The position numbers and the translations under genes were made by a program. A stretch of 64,000 nucleotides of DNA from Apricaphanius iberus (taxonomy: Eukaryota > Chordata > Actinopteri > Cyprinodontiformes > Aphaniidae): contig JAPXFQ010000993.1 of assembly GCA_028564705.1 (NCBI GenBank), positions 1 to 64,000 of the forward strand, written 5' to 3'. Positions 20,476 to 33,114 of the stretch are shown here, one piece after another; positions within the stretch are counted from its first letter, which is position 1; each line of letters begins with the position of its first letter. A model generated the notes under the pieces. It was given only the letters and a program-made list of their open reading frames with translations. It had not been told where the DNA came from and searched no databases.

Positions 20476-23339
20476 TTTAAATGTTCCATTACAATTTAGC
20501 TTAACCTAAATTTATTACATCCCTGTGGATGAAGAGTAAATTATTTAAATACCTGTCCCGTCTGTTACAATTGTATATTAATAAGGAAATGTGAGGAACC
20601 GCTCCCTCACCCATCATTTGGATTTTCTTAAGTATTGAATTTGCGTGTGTATTTTGGCTCACCCAGTGTGTAATGCACCCGTTAGTGTCCTTCCTTCGCC
20701 CATGCACTCCTCCCATCACCCCTCTCATGCCCACCTCCCCAAGAACACTGGCTACTGTTATCTGAAAATAATCATTGATGGGGTGGGACAGCGCAGCTAA
20801 ACCAGCTCCTAATTTCTTTTCATTTCTAAGTCCGGTGGCATTTTTATTTAAACATTTTCTTTTCATATTCATTAGTCTCCTTCCACAAATGTTGAATTTA
20901 AATGTCTTTCCCACTCAGACTGGTCCTTCTCTTGCTTAGGTTCCTCCCTTCTAACCTCTGTTGCATCTGTCTTGTTCACCTTGTAAAAATTAATCTTTCA
21001 GGCAAAACTGCTCGATCTTTTTGACCTATAATATAGAGGTTATTACATTTAATTATCTTTTCTAGACACTTACTCTTTCCCTCTATCACTTTCCTGTCAC
21101 TCCTACAGAACACATCTGAATCATTATCATTCTATATTTTATCAATGCAATGCCTTTCTTTATTTTGTCAATTTGATAAATGTCTTGTTCTTCTCATGTA
21201 CTGTAAATAAAATAATTATAAAGATGGACCACCATAATATTTTATCAACATGTTTTAAGTTCTCTTGTCAGCGATTTAACCATTATTTATTTATTCCAAC
21301 CGAAAAATCTGTTTGCTTTTCAATCTGTCCTTTATCAATGCAAATTGTATTTTATTCTTAACTAGCCAATTTAATCCTTTTTCGAAACCCACTATCTTTT
21401 TTGACACTATCTAGATTCATGCACCGTCCTCAACTTTGCGTCCTGCGTGCACAGATGTATTAGCAGCACATGAGGAAAGAGTGATGTTTTTTCATTCTGA
21501 TCAATTTTGTTTGGGGAGGTGCTGGTCACAGGTACAGCTACATCTAGTTCTCTGTTGTGCTGATGAAACAGAAGGTATTCCCTCGAGCTTTGGAATTCTT
21601 CTACCCTATTTATAATAAGATCACAGATCTGATCATTGGTGAGAATTTTAAATCTCTTTCCAGCGGGTTCAGATGTTCCTTCGTCCTGAGGCGCGTCCTT
21701 CATCTGCCCCAGTTCTAATTTCATTAAATTTGCTTTATTATCCACTGAAGAGTCCTTCTTTTTACTTAACACAATAAAAACGGCAATATATCTATATAGT
21801 TAAAGATGCAAAGAATGCAAAAACTTAAATTAACTATAAAAACTCTCTTTCTTTTTCTTTAATCGAAAATTATTTAAATGTTATCAAGTATTTATCTGAA
21901 TAGTATTTCCTAATCCCCCTTTATCAAGCTTCTATTTGTTTTATAAAATGTAAAATCCGAGATGGACAACAAAAATCTGTATCAAGATCCAAATTTGTTT
22001 AAATTTAACAAGGTATCAGTTTGTGTCATTTTTTTACTCTGTTTTTTTATCCTCAATACACTTTCTAAACCCAGTTACAAAAAGTCTTTCCACATAAATT
22101 CGACTAAATTTATTGACAAAAAATACACACTCAAAAACTCATTCTTGATGCTCCTCCTCGTTTTTTTTTTTAATAAACTGCCGATACGAAGTGTAAATGC
22201 CCCAAGCCAAAAAATAATAATGAAAGAACATTTAAAGAGCTAACTTTTAAATGCCAAAAATAATAAAGATAGAAAATTATAAGAGCTAATGTTTAGATTC
22301 TCATTAAATTATTTTACTGCGGAGATTAAGACAAATCTGTCACAAACGCGGTGCCGGCACTCCGAAAAACGCTCCACAGACCCGGACAGACAACACAAAC
22401 CCCCTTTTATTTATCATTAAAGCTTATATTTAAAGCTTGTTTGTTTCAACCTTGCTTTTCAGCTCAAAATTCATCATATCGCTGCTCAGACCACATCGCA
22501 GCTTCTCTGAGACAAAGCCGATGCTGCTGGAACTGGCAACAGCTCCAAGAACCGACTCTTAGTGACTGCGGTGAAATGAACACCGTTTGTGGGCGGGAAA
22601 CACCACCACCAGCTGCAAGCCAACAGCAGAGAATCCTCCAACAACAACGAACTTCCCACACAGCGCTGCTCCCGCAGCCACGACAACTATAATCCTTTCT
22701 GTGTTAATATATATATATATATATATATATATTCTAGTATAGTTCTCTTCAGTTATCCACCACTAGACACACTTATATATTTATATATATTTGAGATAAT
22801 AGTTTATACTCGAGTTTTCAATCGTAAGACTGCTGCTTTCACACAGAGTTGAGATCTCAACACACTCTCTCCAAAACAGTTTCCTGGAAGCTGTTTTTCT
22901 GTGATTCCACTCTCCAATCACTCTCATACTCACTCCACAACTATATCTATACTGCAGTTCAGTCTCTTTATTTTAGTCATCCACTCACGTGATCCGGGAA
23001 TCCTTTTCTTCCCACCAGATCTGTCCCTGGAGGAGCGTCCTCCCCCAGTTAAAGGCGCTCAAACTCAGAGCTTGTCTCGCAAGTTCCTTTTTTCCTTTAA
23101 ACAGACCCAGTTAACATTAAAATGGAGAATCATCAGACCAACATTCACCTATTAATGTATTTCAGCGTTTGCCAGATTGCTGAAAAAATGACTCGGGTCT
23201 TTATCCTGTTATTATTAATCAAAGGCATCTATAAGTTTGTAGAGGAGCAAAGACAACTTTGTAAAGAACTGATTCTTCGGACAGGTGATGAATTTGAGAT
23301 TAAGATTTAAACCATTGTATATGTTTGAATTTCATGGGC
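20476..23339. other. Unclassified stretch with unassigned minus-strand frames
   Basis: Two minus-strand frames, 20501-20914 (137 codons) and 21407-21772 (121 codons), have no domain I recognise. The second is rich in Lys, Asp, Glu and Ser, with a hydrophilic start. They lie upstream, in the minus-strand sense, of the retroviral pol remnant, so decayed gag-like sequence is possible; this is a guess. A plus-strand frame at 22351-22692 is Gln-rich and overlapped by minus frames, hence doubtful. The rest is AT-rich. Confidence 0.3.
22707..22733. repeat. (AT)n microsatellite
   Basis: A run of AT dinucleotides between 'gttaat' and 'tctag'. Confidence 0.9.
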
Positions 23340-23374
23340 TATGATTTTTCTCTCTGCATGTAAAATACCAAGAT

Positions 23375-23930
23375 CCCACTGTAACGGTATGTTCACACCG
23401 AACACGTTGGAAGCTATCACAAAGCTCTGCACACCCTTAGGTGGACGCTTGAACATTCGTACCTCGAAGAGTGTCCAAAACGAACTGGTCGCGCTACAAA
23501 ATATGCCATTTTCATGCATGTGAAGCTGGAAATACACAACTAGTGGGAGGACCCTGACTGGGACCACTCCGTAGCAGTCGGATGACCCCAGTCCTCCTCC
23601 GGGCCCTCCGGGAGCTCCCAGTGTACTCTGGTCTCTGAGCTGATCGCATTACAAGTTCGGCCTGCCCTCAGGCAGAGCTGGGACCGCTCCAGTCGGGAAA
23701 TGGGGAGCTAAAGACCCAGTTGAACGCCAGGGAGGGATCCACAACCTTGGAGCGGAGCACCATCTCAGTCGTGCCCAGAATGTGGGGCGCGGCTGCCGGT
23801 GGACTCTAGTCTCTGAGCTGACTGCATTACATCTTCGACCTGGCCTCATGCGGACCGGGGGATCTGAGAGCTAAAGACCCAGTTGAGCTGCGCTGGATGG
23901 TGAAAATGCTTTGGATTTGCATTTAAGAAA
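23375..23930. repeat. GC-rich dispersed repeat, related to 30580-31000
   Basis: The block begins with 'tgttcacaccgaacacgt' and then holds two diverged internal units. Each has a 'ctctgagctga.cgcattaca...ttcg.cctg.cctca' segment (about 23630-23670 and 23808-23850) and a 'gagctaaagacccagttga' segment (about 23705 and 23868). Related phrases ('gagctgacgga', 'ttcggcctggcctc', 'gctgggaccgct', 'ggagggatccata') occur at 30830-30965. The family is not named. Short frames inside are not genes. Confidence 0.55.
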
Positions 23931-25454
23931 TAAAACAAGTAGTTTGAGGTTTACAACATCCAAAGTGTTAAAAGAACTGAGGTATTCTGACTGTGGTCAG
24001 AGCAGATGAACATCTTCAAATCCTGCCAAATACATCACACACTAAATCTGGTTTCAGCGCAATAATGGAAGCTTCTGCATAGTTTCCCCATCCACTCATA
24101 TGTAAATTAAAGACGCACAGTGGGAATGCTTGTTACTATTTCAGGGCTAGTTTTATTGTCTTTACAATATAACTGCAACAAAAATTGAATTTAAATCTGG
24201 AAATCTAATGATATTTGTGTCTCCTTTCTGTCTTTAAGTGATTTAAGTGGTCATAACTTTCTGGACTACATATAGTCCACTATAAAGGACACTGGAAACC
24301 TGTCATATCCTGATTAAGATAGCATAATTTTCTTAATAAGCATTGTCAATTATTTAGCAAAAAAACATTAATTACATTTAACATTTCTGTTTCTGCTCTG
24401 TTTTTAGATGGTGGTGCAGAGGATGAACTACTATCCACCCAACCGCCATATGAGGGTCACACCACGCTGCCCCTAAATGCACGAGCACGGTCCCTGTCAC
24501 ATATACATACACATGTTCCTTCACACTACCCTACATTTCCAGGACAGTAACACACACATACTCATTCATACATGCAGAAGTAAAAGGGTACCTGGATAAG
24601 TAGAAGGATAAGTATTTGGTAACATACAGTGAGGACAGCTGTTAACTTCCCTATTGCTAATGCTGCAGTATGATGCTGTAGCATTATTCTATAGACGAAG
24701 ACTTGCCTATGTCATGACCAATAGCAGATGGACTGCACAAAAAGGGGCTTCCTTCAATGACTTTAGATCTACAGTAAACTAAGGTGTTGGTAGACTTTCA
24801 GCTCTGCCTGTTTTGTAAAAGTTTCTATGACTAGCTGTGAAATGTGGCAATATGGTTTTAAACACCAATTTTGTTTTTAAAGACCCAATCAAATAAAAAA
24901 AAGCCGTTTTAGAGACTGATATTTTCCTTGGATGATACTCAAGGTCTTTTGAACACTGAATACCAACTGAGTAGTAGTGTTACAGAACATGCATGTTACA
25001 ACAATGTAAGATATAACAAAAAATAATTCAATCTTCTTTCTTTGGAAAGCTTTGGAAGCTGTAGCTCAGTTCTAAAGTAGCTAGGTTGCAGTAGGTAGAA
25101 AGTTTTTGATGTCATTCTAGCTTCTCTCCATACCTTCAGCCTCAGGCACATATGGTACATTCATAACTTGAAAGTTGGAACTCAGAGCTGGGATAGATGT
25201 CACACCTGAGTAAACAGCGTCAGGATTCCAATATGATGAGGTTCAGGTAGCTTAGTACAAACATGGTTTTAAGCTGAAGTTTCCATATGCAAACACCTTT
25301 TATTTTGTTAAGTACAGAGTTCCAGGCTACACAGGTAAGCTTGATTTTAGATACACAGGTGTGTCTTGTAAATAACATATTTTCACCACAGCTACTATTG
25401 TTGATGTGAGGAACGGCCATACTGAAAGTCAAAGCAGGAACGAAAAAATTTTTT
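23931..25454. other. Unclassified AT-rich stretch
   Basis: No gene or named repeat. A patch at 24415-24560 is richer in C, with CA-rich tracts ('cacatatacatacacatg'). Confidence 0.4.
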
Positions 25455-25583
25455 TTAGGTAAACAAGCTGAATAAATAGTAATCAGGTTAAAGTTAGACA
25501 AAAAGGTAAAGTTTTGAGCCTGTTCTAAAAAAACATTTATACCTGTCCAGCATAACTGAATAAAAGAAAACAGGAAAATATAG
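25455..25583 (-). mobile_element. LINE 3' end fragment, minus strand
   Basis: The reverse complement matches 20165-20290 at about 93% by eye, including 'tcagttatgctggacaggta' and 'aacaggctcaaaactttacc'. It is the same LINE-end family in opposite orientation, about 5.3 kb away. Confidence 0.7.
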
Positions 25584-28500
25584 ATGACATTTGAATTTTC
25601 TCAAGCAAACCTCTAGTTAGAAGGAATACTCTAGACACTAAAGCTGCAAGGTGCCTTAATAGCACTAAAACATCTTGTGCTATCCCTGGGATGATAAAAC
25701 TCTTTTTTTTTTCAATTTGGAAGATTCCCCATCTTTCTACTTGTGGCCGAATGCCTTTGACTTTTTCCAAAATAATGTTACCTCTCAGATACAGGATCTT
25801 TTTGCTGAGATGGTAATGTCACTGCAATATTGCATGTATGGTAGATAGACTTTGTAAGCAGTGGATACTGTAATTCCACATACTGACAGAGTTATACTGA
25901 GCTGAATTTGTACAACCATATCAGTATTTCAAGGTCTAAAGTTGAAAGCAGACCAACAGTCTGGCTGAAATACAATATTGATCATTCTTGGAAAACTTTT
26001 GAACAGAAATGACCCGTGCCCATAATAATTAGTGAGATGTCCGTAGGCTCTGATGGCTGAAAAGTCAACCATCCAGATTTATTAAAGTAGATTTGTAAGT
26101 CACCTACTTTTAAAAACTTAAAATAAAAGGGTTTGTAGTAGAAATGTTTCCAAACAGTGAGATAAAGTATGAATAACTTAAAAAAGGTTAAGTTGATGAA
26201 GAGCTATTGGAATTGCCAGAAATAAAGACTCACTTAAGATGCGCAACTACAACAAATTCCTGAGTAGTTTTTGGTTTATTCAGTCTTAGCTATTGGCTGA
26301 AGAGTTTAAAAGAAAATAAACGTGCTGGTAACAAACGTAGGCTAATGTGAAAGAAAACCAAGAGTTCAACAGCTTTTGAGTAAAGATTCAAAGCAAAATC
26401 CTGAAATAGCTTACAGTTCTACATCATGTGTGAGATGAATACTTTTTTTAAACTTTTTTTCCAGTTAGTTTCTCTTGACTGTCATTTAAACAACATATGA
26501 GGAGCTGGAAACATCCAGGATTATATAAAGTGGTGTTTTACATTTACTGTCAGAAAAATTCATGATTTACACAAAAACTTTGCGCTGCACTGTTTCTAGT
26601 GCATACATTTCTTCTCAGCCACAGCCGTATTGAAATTGGGCATGTTGAATGTCAGACACTTTTCAGGTGAGAGCAAAGTCCTTCAGTGGCTCCACTTTGG
26701 GCTCATAATATTTCCTTGTTTCTTTTGGGCCCTGACTGATGAAAGGATATTTCAGATTTTAGAATACCCTGACTGTTGGTTGGGCTGCCTTTCGCAAAAA
26801 AATAAAAGCATACTGCAGGGGATTGTAAAATCGTGTACAAGGGTCGCAGGTATTAACCTGAATGACCTTTCTGCTGCTCCCATCAGGGCACCGATACATT
26901 ACGCAATTGTTATGTTGAATAAGTAGTGTATGATGTAAATGATGTTTGATTGTTTGAATTGTTTATTTCTTATTTATGTTTACATCCACTGCTGGCTGCA
27001 CATCAGACTGAAGATTGTAAGATCTACCTGGACTTAAGCCGGCATTTCTGTCCAACTTGCTCTCCATGATATAAACAATACAGGGCTAAGCCTTTTTCTC
27101 TTCCTTTCCGGAATGTTGGTTCTGCATTGTCTGTTCATATTTTTTATTGTGTACTTGCCATCTGATACCAGACATTTCTGCCTTCTTTAGGTGTAGCCTT
27201 GTACAGGAAGCTACATATTTATTCTGAAATGTTTTTTCATTGTGAAAGTGAGTATGGGAATATTTCAACACGTTTATAAAAAATACAGAGAGAACACAAC
27301 TTTGCACCTTGCACAAGCGGATGCTATTCTTTCTATACTTTGCAAGCATGAATCTGCTCCTGTTTGGACAACAAGGACATGTTCATCACAGTCTCTTGTG
27401 ACTGCACTTGTTTCGGTGTTTTTTGGCAGTAGATTGGTCACTGTCAGTTGCTGTTTGTTTGCTTTCTTCCAAAAGAAAAAAAAACTGCAGCTGAAGAATC
27501 GAACAGGAGGCAGTTTCATAAGGCTTGAAACAAATGTAGAGTGACATTGTTGACTGAAATTGACAAATTGTTTTGTAAGATCAACTCAGAGTTGAGGGAA
27601 TGTCCAGGCTGGCTATTAAAGCTCGTATTTGTGATATGTCAAAGTAAAGTCATCTCTGTTTTGCATTTAGTAAATCAATGTTTAGTAATTATTGCCGGGG
27701 GGTACAACAACCTTCTCCATGCGTCATCAAATTGCCTTGTTTCAGTAATCTTATCAGTAATTCCTTTTAGTTTCATTATGCGATTATGATGCATAAACAC
27801 AAGAGACTTTCAGACATTTGATCCTCCAAGAAGTCAACAGTCCAAGTTACTATGTTGGTAAATGAATCCTTTGATTTTTCTTTTATGAGAGATTTCAAAC
27901 TTTTTCAAAAGCTCCAGTTCACAAAATCCTTTGGGAAAAACTGTCCTTATGGTAATTATTCTGAGCTGGGCTGATGGATAGGGATTGAAGAAATGTCTTG
28001 AAATAGGGTTGATGTATAATTATAAAATTGATTTCTAATGCTGCTTTATAAAACAGCCTTCTGGTCATAGAAGCTAGATTTATGTACTGATTAAAAAGGT
28101 TATTGAGCAAAATGCTGAAAAGCAGAAATGAAAAAGACAGCAGTATCAGTTGTCCTCTATTCTAAAAGCACAGTAATAACACATTTGTTGTTGGATTGCT
28201 TCCATGTTGTAATCTCTCATTCCTGACTGTGACCTCCCTGCTGTTTTGTGACTGATGAAAATCGCTTGTTTTGACCAAGTTACACTGCATATGCCAGATG
28301 CACGTTTTAGAGAAAATTAAAGTCTTACCTGCTACTCAGCAGTGAAAGCTTTCTGTCAATATGTCTCTCTTGTTCCTCTTTCTGTTCTTTTCATTTAATT
28401 TTTTTAAATTTTTTTATTAGAGTATGAGGTATCTTACCACTGAGTTAAATAGGTTCCTGAGCATCTATATATTAATTCACCTAGCAACCAGTAAAGAACT

Positions 28501-29261
28501 CTTTATCCAGTTTTGTAGCCAAGTCACCATTTACCAATCTAAGACATACTTGATTCCTTCTCTCTGATTCATACTGGCTGCAGAACAGATGCGGCCCGCC
28601 ATCTATACGGCCACCTCATAGACATTTTATAAATGAAGTTAAAGAAAAACATTTAGCAGACTACAACTGCAGAAGAAGAAGGAGAGCAAGGGTCATAGAC
28701 TCCAGGATGAAGAAAGGCGCATTAAACACAGAGAAAACCTCTATATACCTGACCATGTGAAAAGTGGCAGCTATGTCGGTGGTAAAGCAGTCAGTGGAGT
28801 GAGAGCCAGCATGGAGGAGAGCTCTACAAGGTCTTGTTGACTGTTTAACCTGCTTTAGCTAGTGCTAACTCGCGTTAGCTGCGTGACGTCACATATGCGA
28901 CTTCTGATTTGTAGGCATTTTAATTGCGAACTTTTACAATCAAATAAATTCCAAATTACTTGACAAACACAGTCAAAATGTACATTATTAGTTATCATTT
29001 AAACTGAGGTACAACATAAGTTTGATTCAGGACATAAGACAAAGTGGACCAGAAAAATAACTTTTATAGCTCTATTGACTTCCATTTATTATTTGTTCGG
29101 CCAGAGGACCCTCAGGCCGTCTGGAAGGGGAGGAGACTTAGGCTCCCCATAGCACTAGCCAAAGTGTTGTACAGGGGGAAAATTATAAAAGCAGACCGAA
29201 TCATGCCATGGATTTTGAAGAGTAATCCTTGTCTGGTCAATAATAATTTGGAACTGTCACG
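25584..29261. other. Long unclassified stretch
   Basis: AT-rich with many short frames and no recognised domain. A phrase near 28590 ('agatgcggcccgccat') hints at a hAT-type repeat end. A small GC-rich patch lies at 28730-28890. I see nothing that supports a gene. Confidence 0.4.
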
Positions 29262-30535
29262 AATATTACCAAGAATGTAGCTATTTGGCTATTAATAGTC
29301 AAAGGACTGCTTACAGCAATCAATAAGATAAATAATTTATGAAAAATTATTAACATTTTCAGGGCACCACCTGGTATTTGGTTATTTTAATAGCCAAATA
29401 TCTTTTTCAGTCTCATAATCTGAATGAATGAATTCTTTACCGTCTATTGATCATGAAACCTTGCCATATGTGTGTGTTGTACAAGAAGAGACACAGTGAC
29501 TTCCAAAATACAAAGTTTATTTACAGAAGAAGGAAAAGACAAGCATTTAATTACTCAAGTTAGTAAAAGAACATACTACCGAGTTAAAATGAAAGAACAC
29601 AAAAATATTAATATGTAAGAAGATGAGAAACCATGGATTCTAATGTCAGTTCTGGATGAATTTGGATGTTTTTAAGAATGAAAACTAAATTAGTTTACCA
29701 ATTGTATTTAGTTTAACTAATTTAGCAACATTGATTTATGTGTAAACCAATGAAACGGAAAATTAACATTCTTTGGATCAAGAAATGTTTGTTTAAAAAT
29801 TATCTGGATAAGAGTAATTAACCTTTGGAGAATTACTTAATTCATGGATTTATCACTGTGGTGAGCAATCTAATTCCAGTACTTCTCTGAACCGATCTTT
29901 ATTTGAGCACCTCTGATTGTCTGTTCATTGAGTGCTGGCCTGGGCCAACAATTGGGCTAATATTAGCTTAGCTCCCTGTAACACACTTGGGCGTTTGGAA
30001 CTGCTCAAAAATATATTTATTAACCATTTAACAAATAGGGTAAAACTTCTGTCTGACTGAGTAGTACAAATCACAGGATTTAAAATGACTCTTCGGGAAA
30101 GTCTTTTAAATACACTGATTAAAGTTTCAGGCTGAGGCCTGGTACCCAAAGATAGCAGAATGAACACTTATAAAAGTCAACAATAAAAAGGAAACAACTT
30201 TAAAATTAGTTATCCTAACCAATTTGCCTCTGCCCAAACAGACCTTATGAACATTTAAAGTCCTCCGAGTTGCTGCGTGTCGATGAGGGAAGGGGGTCTC
30301 TAAGGAGTGTTAGCCAGCAGGCTAACAAATGATCGCTAATCTGGCTACAAGCGCTGGGAAGCTCCTGGCTCTGGCTTCCTCCTGGCTGGTTGCGTGGCAT
30401 TCGGCCCCCGGCATCCACCTTTTTAACAGTACCTTTCTAGAGCTCTCCAGTTCGGCATTCACCTCTTATTGGCTCAGTGGCGGCGGCTAAATGTGGGTTC
30501 TGGCTGGTTCAGCTCTCGGCACACATGGCTCACAG
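29262..30535 (+). repeat. LTR-like dispersed repeat, copy A
   Basis: From 'attaccaagaatgtag' (about 29265) to 'ctctcggcacacatggctcac' (about 30532), the order of blocks matches 46100-47530. The AT-rich first half and the GC-richer end ('ggaagctcctggctctggctt', 'ggcattcacctcttattggc', 'ggcggcggctaaatg') agree. There is no coding frame. The length, the base-composition gradient and the A-rich signals near 30170-30185 fit a solitary LTR, but no TG...CA termini with a duplication were proven. Confidence 0.55.
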
Positions 30536-30540
30536 CTAGG

Positions 30541-31265
30541 GTTGCCAACTTTCATAAATTAAAATAAGGGACACTTATCCTGTGTCCACACCAAACGCGA
30601 TAGGAACGACTAAAAAGTGTGACATGCACCTAGCTTTTCACGTGCACATTCGCACCTTGAATCGTGTACAAAGCAAACTGGATGCGCTTCAAATATGGTA
30701 CTTTCACGCGCGAACTGGCCTTCAGCAGAGCTGGGGCCAGAGTGCATCTGCCGGTGGATTATGGACCGAGCTGATGGAGGACTGTGTGTTTGGCCCGGGC
30801 TTCAGCGGAGCTGGGGCCAGAGTGCAGTTGCCGGTGGATTATGGACCGAGCTGACGGAAGACAGAGTGGATTACGTGTTCGGCCTGGCCTCCGGTAAAGC
30901 TGGGACCGCTGCACTGGGGGTTTGGTGAGCTACAGATACAGTCTAGCTACGGCGGAGGGATCCATAAACAGCAGCAAGCACCCTCTCATAAACACCGGCT
31001 CCTCCCCGCCTGGAAAACGTGACCTGCTCGCCCAGTTTGTGCCGTGAAGGTCCAAGCTTCGCCTGCCGACACACCAACTGCATTTGTGAGCAGCTGTCCA
31101 TCTGTCTGCAGCTCGTAAAAGATTATATTTGAGCAGTGTGGGACATGGTGCTACCAGGAAACCAGGTGAGGAGGGCGTTTCAAGGATCACTTCTAGGCCA
31201 AGAGGTGCTTTTACAGCAACAACGGCTCTTTTAAGAGCCACCCACAAACCTCTTTGTTTACAGTG
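30541..31265 (+). repeat. GC-rich dispersed repeat with tandem units, related to 23375-23930
   Basis: It begins 'gggttgccaactttcataa', the kind of end seen on some fish DNA transposons, then 'tgtccacaccaaacgcga'. At 30733-30805 and 30806-30880 an approximately 75-bp unit ('ctggggccagagtgca..tgccggtggattatggaccgag') is repeated in tandem. Later phrases match the 23.4-23.9 kb repeat. No gene is recognised; frames here are shadows. Confidence 0.5.
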
Positions 31266-31267
31266 GG

Positions 31268-33114
31268 GGCGGTGAGCTGCTGACCTCAATGCGGGACGTT
31301 TTGGGTCGGTGGATGGAATACTTCGAAGACCTCCTCAATCCCACCGACACGCCTTCCTGTTTGGAAGCAGAGTCTGAGGACTCTGGGACGGGCTTTCCAA
31401 TCTAGCCCATTACCTGTGTTGTGAGTGCTGTACGGACCCACAACACAGTTGAGCGTTTTTTCCCCCTCACCGTGGAACCCTCCCCTACCCAGATGTGTAT
31501 TTCTCTATGTTTCATAAACGGGAGCGCCGCTCGGTGGCTGCATGCCCAACAGTGACCTGGATCTGTTTGTTGTTGTTGTTGTTGTTTGTAATGATCTTGG
31601 ACAGGTTGTACTGTATCTGTAAATTCCTTGTATGCGTCATACTTGTATGTGTCATACTTGGCCATTAAAGCTGATTCTGATTCTGATCTCTGGTGCTGAA
31701 GTCACTGAGGTTGTTAAAAAGCTCCTTGGTGGCAAGGCACCGGGGGTGAATGAGATTCGGCCGGAGTTCCTCAAGGCTCTGGATGTTGTAGGGCTGTGTT
31801 GGTTGACGCGGCTCTGCAATATTGCGTGGACATCGGGGGCAGTTCCCTTGGATTGGATCTTTAAAAAGGGGGACCACAGGGTGTTCCAACTATAGGGGGA
31901 TCACACTTCTGAGCCTCCCTGGTAAGGTCTATTCGGGGGTTCTGGAGAGGAGGGTCCAACGGATAGTCGAACCTGGGATTCAGGAGGAACAATGCGGTTT
32001 TCGTCCTGGCCGTGGAACACTGGACCAACTCTATACCCTCGGCAGGGTCCTGGAGTGTGCGTGGGAGTTCGCCCAACCGGTCTACATGTGCTTTGTGGAC
32101 TTGGAGAAGGCGTACGACCGTGTCCCTCGGGGAGTCCTGTGGGGGGTACTCCGGGAGTATGGGGTACCAGGCTCTTTGATACGGGCTGTTAGGTCCCTAT
32201 ATGAACGGTGTCAGAGTTTGGTTTGCATTACCGGCAGTAAGTCGGACTCATTTCCGGTGAGAGCTGGACTCCGCCAAGGTTGACCTTTGTCACCGGTCCT
32301 GTTCATAACGTTTATGGACAGGATTTCTAGGCGCAGCCAAGGTGTTGAGGCGATCCGTCTTGGTGACCTCAGGATCAGGTCTCTGCTTTTCGCAGATGAT
32401 GTGGTCCTGTTGGGTTCATCTGAACGTGATCTACAGCTCTCGTTGGAGCGGTTCGCAGCCGAGTGTGAAGTGGCTGGGATGAGGATCAGCACCTCCAAAT
32501 CTAAGAGTCTTGAGCCGGAAAAGGGTAGAGTGCCTTCTCCGGGACGGGGATGAGGTCCTTCCTCAAGCGGGGGAGTTTAGGTATCTGGGGGTCTTGTTCA
32601 CGAATGAGGGAAAAATGGAGCGGGAGATCGATGGACGGATTGGTAAAGCGTCTGCAGTTATGTGGGCGCCGTACCGGTCTGTCGTGGTGAAGAGAGAGCT
32701 GAGCCGAAAGGCAAAGCTCTCAATTTACCGGTCGATCTACGTTCCTGCCCTCATCTATTGTCATGAACTCTTGGTGGTGACCGAAAGAATGAGATCGCAG
32801 ATAGAGGCGGCTGAAATGAGTTTCCTCCGTAGGGTGGCTGGGCTCTCCCTTCGAGATAGGCTGAGAAGCTCGGTCATCTGGAGGGGGCTCGGAGTAGAGC
32901 CGCTGCTCCTCCACATCGAGAGGAGCCAGTTGAGATGGCTCGGGCATCTCCTCAGGATGCCTACTGGTCGCCTCCCTGGTGAGGTGTTCTGGGCACGTCC
33001 CACCAGGCGGAGACCCAGGGGAAGACCCAGGGGAAGAGGTCTGGGCCTCTTTGCTTAGGCTACTGCCCCCGCGACCCGACCCTGGATAAACGGAAGATGA
33101 TGGATGGATGGATA
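31268..33114 (+). mobile_element. Rex3-like (RTE clade) LINE, truncated and broken
   Basis: Conceptual translation in pieces gives the fish RTE-type reverse transcriptase: 'KLLGGKAPGVNEIRPEFLKA' (31706-31765), 'SNYRGITLLSLPGKVY' (about 31889-31936), 'FVDLEKAYDRVPRGV', 'SLLFADDVVLL' (about 32380-32410) and a C-terminal 'SFLRRVAGLSLRDR' block. The 3' end is a (GATG)n-type tail at 33096-33114, a trait reported for Rex3. Breaks: a 292-bp insertion at 31397-31689, a frameshift near 31860-31890, a TGA at 32281-32283 replacing the Cys codon of the RQGCPLSP block, and a frameshift near 32515. The last part of the ORF is deleted. It is not functional. Confidence 0.8.
31397..31689 (+). mobile_element. 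Nested insertion ending in (TTCTGA)n
   Basis: It interrupts the Rex3-like frame: 'ggactctgggacgggctttcc' before it and 'ctctggtgctgaagtcactg' after it are adjacent in intact elements. It holds (TTG)n at about 31568-31588. It ends in 'aattccttgtatg...tcatacttggccattaaagctgattctgattctgat', the same 3' end as the L2-like LINE at 41675-41741. So it is either a 5'-truncated copy of that LINE family or a SINE that borrows its tail. Confidence 0.7.

Noticed and set aside
22351..22692. Gln-rich 113-codon plus-strand frame
   Set aside because: No known domain, overlapped by two minus-strand frames, and no splice or promoter context.
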